NCBI GenBank assembly: GCA_014706295.1
Contig: JACSVZ010000002.1
Location: forward strand, 16,414,494 to 16,478,493
From: Lycocorax pyrrhopterus obiensis
Taxonomy: Eukaryota > Chordata > Aves > Passeriformes > Paradisaeidae
Direction: 5' to 3'
DNA length: 64,000 nt
The notes beneath the pieces were generated by a model, which worked only from the letters and a program-made list of their open reading frames with translations, ran no database searches and was not told where the DNA came from. This document shows, piece by piece, positions 59,945-64,000 of the stretch; within the stretch, counting starts at the first letter, position 1, and every line of letters begins with the position of its first letter. Position numbers and translations under genes: made by a program.

Positions 59945-61586
59945 GCCTGACAGTGACATGCACCAGCACAGCACAGAGATCTGCCACAGAGCATTAGGAC
60001 TTCTGGACAGAAGCAAGATGGGTAAGTAAAAGGCTGCCTGCAGCTTTGAGATAAATAGTAAAGGGGAAGATCTTGGTGCCTCCCTGTTTGTACGTGTAGC
60101 TTGGCAGTCACCTTGAAGGGGGTGGGCAAGGGGTCTCAGGCAAGAGATGCAGCAGTTCTGCAAGTCTGACTTTTGGTACTGCTTGTAAACATGAATCTTC
60201 GTATGGCTAAGGCCTCGTCTGATACCAGTATTTTTCTATATAGTACACTGCATAAAATAAAAGAGCCTATGGCTTCCCATAGTGTCAAAAGGTCATTGGC
60301 TATTTTCCCTCCCCGTCTGTGGAGGGGCTGCTTCTGGAGCAAGGCACAGTTATGGGTGTGACAGAGGCTGGACTGAGAACAAGGACTATCTCTGTTTTGT
60401 TCCAAAACCACTAAGAAATAACATTATGATGCCTTGATGATCTGGGTCTACTCTGTGTAAAAAATGCCTCTTTGAAGGTAAAATACAAACATTAATAACA
60501 TTCAGTGCTGATACAGTTAATTTTAAAGTGAAAAATATAATAAATTTATAACTGCGTATAACCTTAATTACAGGCTTTACAAGGAAGTAACATAAATAAA
60601 ACAGGTCGTAAAAACATAACTTATTTACATTTCCTTATTATATTGAAATATTGAGAAACATTCAAACCATTAATGATTTAGGAGGAAAGCTGTAGAAATG
60701 GTTCAGAGTCAAGTGAAATGGCACTTCTTTACACCCTATTTCACAAAAAATTAACCTACATGGGATCATAATCTAATCTTTGTCACCTGCATACTTTCCT
60801 GCATGATCTAAAAAAACAGCAAAAACCAAAGGAGAATCAAAAACACCCCTTAGAACCTTCAAAATCACAGAGAAGATTCCATTCACAGACAGATACCATA
60901 CTGCTACCAATGAAAGCATGAAGAAGGCAAGACAGACTTGACCCACTGTGTCCCTAAGGGAGAATTACCTCACTTACCCCTCAGTGGGGCACTCCGCACC
61001 AGGGTTATGTTCTCTTGCGTGACAAAAACCCTCTGTGAGGGCAATCACAAAACTGAGAAAGACAGGTAAATACAGATGTTCAGGGTTGAGGTTGAGGTTC
61101 TGTTCCACACCTATTAACAGTCCTCCCTGTTCAGGTAGAATGAGTTTGTTTGTTTGTTGCTCTTCAGTATATTGGGTTTGTTTTAAACTCAGCCCATTCA
61201 CAATAATACATGAGACAGCAAAGGGATTTGGAATAGTTCCTGGCAATCTGCCTCTCCCTAAAATCTTGCTGCTATAAATCAGTAACCTTAGAATGACCCA
61301 GAAGAATCTGGACAGATGCATTTTTGCTTTACCAGCAGAATAGTCCTTTAGAAGACATTGTTCTTCTAAAGAGACTTTATGGAAGTGGCAGAAAGGCACG
61401 TGAACTGTGAGGGGGGAGTCTGCTGCAGATCCAAATAAATCTGCACACATGAATTGAAGCCTCTTTACCTTGAACTGCTCACCCACTCTAGATGGTGATT
61501 GTGTAAGCATCTGCTTACATGGGAGATGAGTGCCGAAGTGCCTTTAACAGTTAATGGAGGTCTGGTCAATAAAGGCAGTGGAGCAC
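59945..61586. other. Gene-free DNA between LTRs
   Basis: No exon or repeat recognised. A minus-strand ORF of 178 codons spans 61510-60974. It has no motif I know and no splice or promoter support, so I do not call it a gene. Confidence 0.4.
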
Positions 61587-62673
61587 CGTGGTGGCGCATC
61601 CCCCTCCCTCTTTCAGGCCACACTGCGATCTGAGACATGCTCATTAGGCCTCAGCCTTGATGAACAGCACCTGGGCTCAGCTCCTCTTGAGCTTATCAGA
61701 AACACTGTCTGCTCCCAGGAACTGCTGCTGTCTAGTGAGCTCCAGGTTCTTCCATGAACAGCCTCGGACACTATTTTCCTTGCCTGAATGGCATAAGATC
61801 CCTGTTCTCACCCTTTCAAAGAAAGTATGCTGACCCAAAGTGTGGCCAGGTTGCAACACTGTTATGAGTAAAGCCCACTCGCTTGCAGCCCTATAAACAG
61901 CAGTCCAAAATGAGTCCTTCTGGGCTCTTCTGGGCTGCAACCAGCGACCTCCCTCGGAGTGAGGCCTCTCAGAGCCAGAGAACTCTCAAGTTTGCTGTAC
62001 TTGGAGGATCACTGAACAGCAACAAATCCTGGGCCAAAACCCCCACTCCCCACTCGACCCTTCACCCACTGAGGAGACGCAAAAGCATCCAAAGTGAGTA
62101 TTTCACTGCCTTCGAGGGGAATTTCTCACAGGTGCCTTGCACTGACCTTTATGCCTGTGTGCATACACACGTACACATATGCTGTAGCAAATCTGGGAGA
62201 AATGCTGCTCTCTTAGATGTTTAAGTACCTTAGATATCTAAGTAAGTTAAGCCTGTAAGTAAGTTTAAGTTATAAGCTACATTTAGTGCTGTTAAGCGCT
62301 ATTCCCTTGCAAAATTTTTAAGGTTAAATTATGAGTTTAAGATATAAGTTAAGTACTGTTAATTTTGAGTGCTGTTAAGCTTTTACGTTGTATTCCTTTA
62401 TACCCTTGCCCTTCTATCCTTTGTCACACGCAACTAAACACACACACATGCAAGCACATACGCACACACATAGATAGTTCTTAGTTCATTTCTGTTTTGA
62501 CTGCCTGGATTTTGTTGCCTTTTTTTTCCCCAGTATGCCTTAACTGTCCTGTAAGTAGTAGAGTGAACCTTGCCAATGAACCTTGTTTGTGCTGTCACTT
62601 AATATTAAATCTGGTTTTTACTGATACTCTTGCCAGTGATTTTTTAAGCGATCTCAAACACTTGTTTTTAACA
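61587..62673 (+). mobile_element. ERV-type solo LTR, family C copy 2
   Basis: A 1087-bp element flanked by an exact 5-bp target duplication AGCAC (61582-61586 and 62674-62678). It is collinear with 5029-6171: shared gtggtggcgcat start, ctcattaggcct, TATA-like ctataaacagcag (about 61892), aactctcaagttt, tcctgggcc, agtagagtgaacct and the end ttaaca. The first base pair reads CG where copy 1 has TG, a single transition. No internal genes. A CA-rich stretch lies near 62435-62472. Confidence 0.85.
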
Positions 62674-64000
62674 AGCACTGAAGAGAGCTGGCTGTTGGAC
62701 CAATGCAAGTGGTCACTGCACTCCCACTCCAAGTGGACACAAAAAATGTTTGAGGAATGGCCTGGGAAAGGAAGGAAAACATTCTTTCAGTTAGAGAATA
62801 ATTCCTCTCCAAGAAAAGTAAATGGAAAGGAAGGCAACCAGCACTACATTTGTGTTTTACAGTTAGTAATCTGAGAGCACTGCTAGCTGAACAGGAGTGA
62901 TTTCCCTGGACCATATTCCAGGTGACCAGCAAGGATAAAGAAAAGGGTGAAGGAAGATGAAGGTACCAGGGGAAGATCAAGGTGGGATCAGGATGCATTC
63001 TGGTTCATTTATGAGAAGTAATATTGAATGTGGCTGTCAAAACTCAGGGATCAGAAAGATCCTTTTCTAAGGACATGAAAACTCCATCTGACATGTCAGC
63101 ATTCTAGGAGAAGCAGAAAATTCCCTAAAGGGTTCTGCTATATTGTATGTAAAGCAAGTTACCCAGGTAGTGACATCTCTGCAAACATTCTGGCTCACAA
63201 AATGAAGTTAAAACCACACATTGATAAAAATATACAGGCACAGATAGAGCCAGACAAGCAGGCTTCCATGTTTGCACCAGCAACAGAAGAAGATAATACC
63301 CTGATATGCACACCCATAATAAATCAACATATGCCAGGAGAGACTGGATTGACCTGACATGGAGATAACTTCTCTAACATCCTGTTGGCACAGGAACACT
63401 GTGGAGCAGAAGGGCAATGTTACATTAGGTGTGTTTGGCAGAAAATTTCCCTGACAGGGAAGTATAACATTTCCTTCCAGTAAATGAAATGCAAAGGGAT
63501 ATGAAAGGTCATCCCCTCCACAGATAACAGAACAAATGCTCACATTAGCCCCTGCAATATCTTTGTTGTATCTGTGTCAGGGACCAAAGACGTGTCTAAG
63601 GCCTGCCATATTTGGTCCACTGTTGTGCACGTCGACAAGATAATGTAGAAGATGACCTTATTATTAGTTGGTAGGACTCTAACCTTCAGAAATTAAACTA
63701 TGTATCGGTCACCTGGTGGGATTCATCCTGTGAAAGGGGAATAATACACAATAAAGCCATTGTTGGCATGGAAGTGTTATCATGGGCCTTTATGACCTTA
63801 TCTCAAATGCTGGCCCTGTGTGAGATGATGTTGAAACTGGCCGCTCCTGAGGAGGAAATATGAGGTGTGGTCCTGGGGTGGAGGGGAGAGGAAGACATGA
63901 TGCACACTGTTTTCATCCAGGGGATGCCCTGAAGACGCGCTGCCTTCCTCCCCCTCCCTCTCAGAAGCCATGTTTCATCTCCTCATGCTCAGCGGCTTCT
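62674..64000. other. Unrecognised right edge of the window
   Basis: No exon was supported. From about 63560 the sequence resembles an LTR in composition (a TGTGTCAGGG start and an AATAAA near 63750) but is cut by the window end and has no partner, so I do not call it. Confidence 0.35.

Noticed and set aside
1..64000. CRISPR arrays, bacterial operons or prophage
   Set aside because: No regularly spaced direct repeats with unique spacers and no compact gene clusters. The window is vertebrate nuclear DNA.

Overview
The window looks like avian nuclear DNA, probably from a neoavian bird; I cannot name the species. The basis is the many CR1 LINE fragments with the bird-type 3' end (attctgtg / revcomp agaatcacagaat), several ERV-type LTRs with TG...CA ends, a long A/T-rich gene-poor stretch, and a vertebrate split gene with canonical GT-AG introns. 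There is no operon, CRISPR array, tRNA or rRNA that I can support.

One protein-coding gene is convincing: an animal type I polyketide synthase (PKS) on the minus strand, 54235 down to 39028. Five short exons encode the first two thirds of the ketosynthase. One 5.56 kb exon encodes everything else: the rest of KS, then AT, DH, a degenerate ER-like region, KR and ACP. The six segments join in frame to 2106 codons plus a TAG stop. All core catalytic residues of KS, AT, DH, KR and ACP are present and there is no thioesterase. Counting from the ATG at 54235, the conserved malonyl-binding arginine of AT falls at residue 644, the residue I recall as the R644W site of blue budgerigars (MuPKS), which supports the chosen start.

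About 2.6 kb beyond the PKS stop, on the same strand, a decayed second PKS copy (34840-36410) is still collinear with the AT domain and AT-DH linker. A solo LTR with an exact 5-bp target duplication (CAGCT) is inserted in it.

Layout. 1-34 kb: gene desert with scattered CR1 pieces, one LTR (5029-6171), A/C-rich low-complexity tracts, and a CpG-rich island with a 12-bp tandem repeat (27050-27375) between two oppositely oriented CR1 pieces. 34.1-34.36 kb: an uninterrupted (GGGAA)n array of about 51 units. 34.8-36.4 kb: the PKS pseudogene. 39-54.2 kb: the intact PKS; its introns hold a long decayed CR1 with a nested solo LTR, another CR1 and an LTR-like stretch. 54.2-64 kb: upstream flank rich in retroelements: a CR1, a possible ERV internal remnant, two related CT-rich LTRs, a CR1 endonuclease fragment, and a second copy of the 5-kb LTR family with a 5-bp target duplication.

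The PKS should be a cytosolic iterative megasynthase that makes a partly reduced polyene-type chain. Vertebrate relatives are known from otolith formation and parrot psittacofulvin pigment. The product in this bird cannot be read from sequence.
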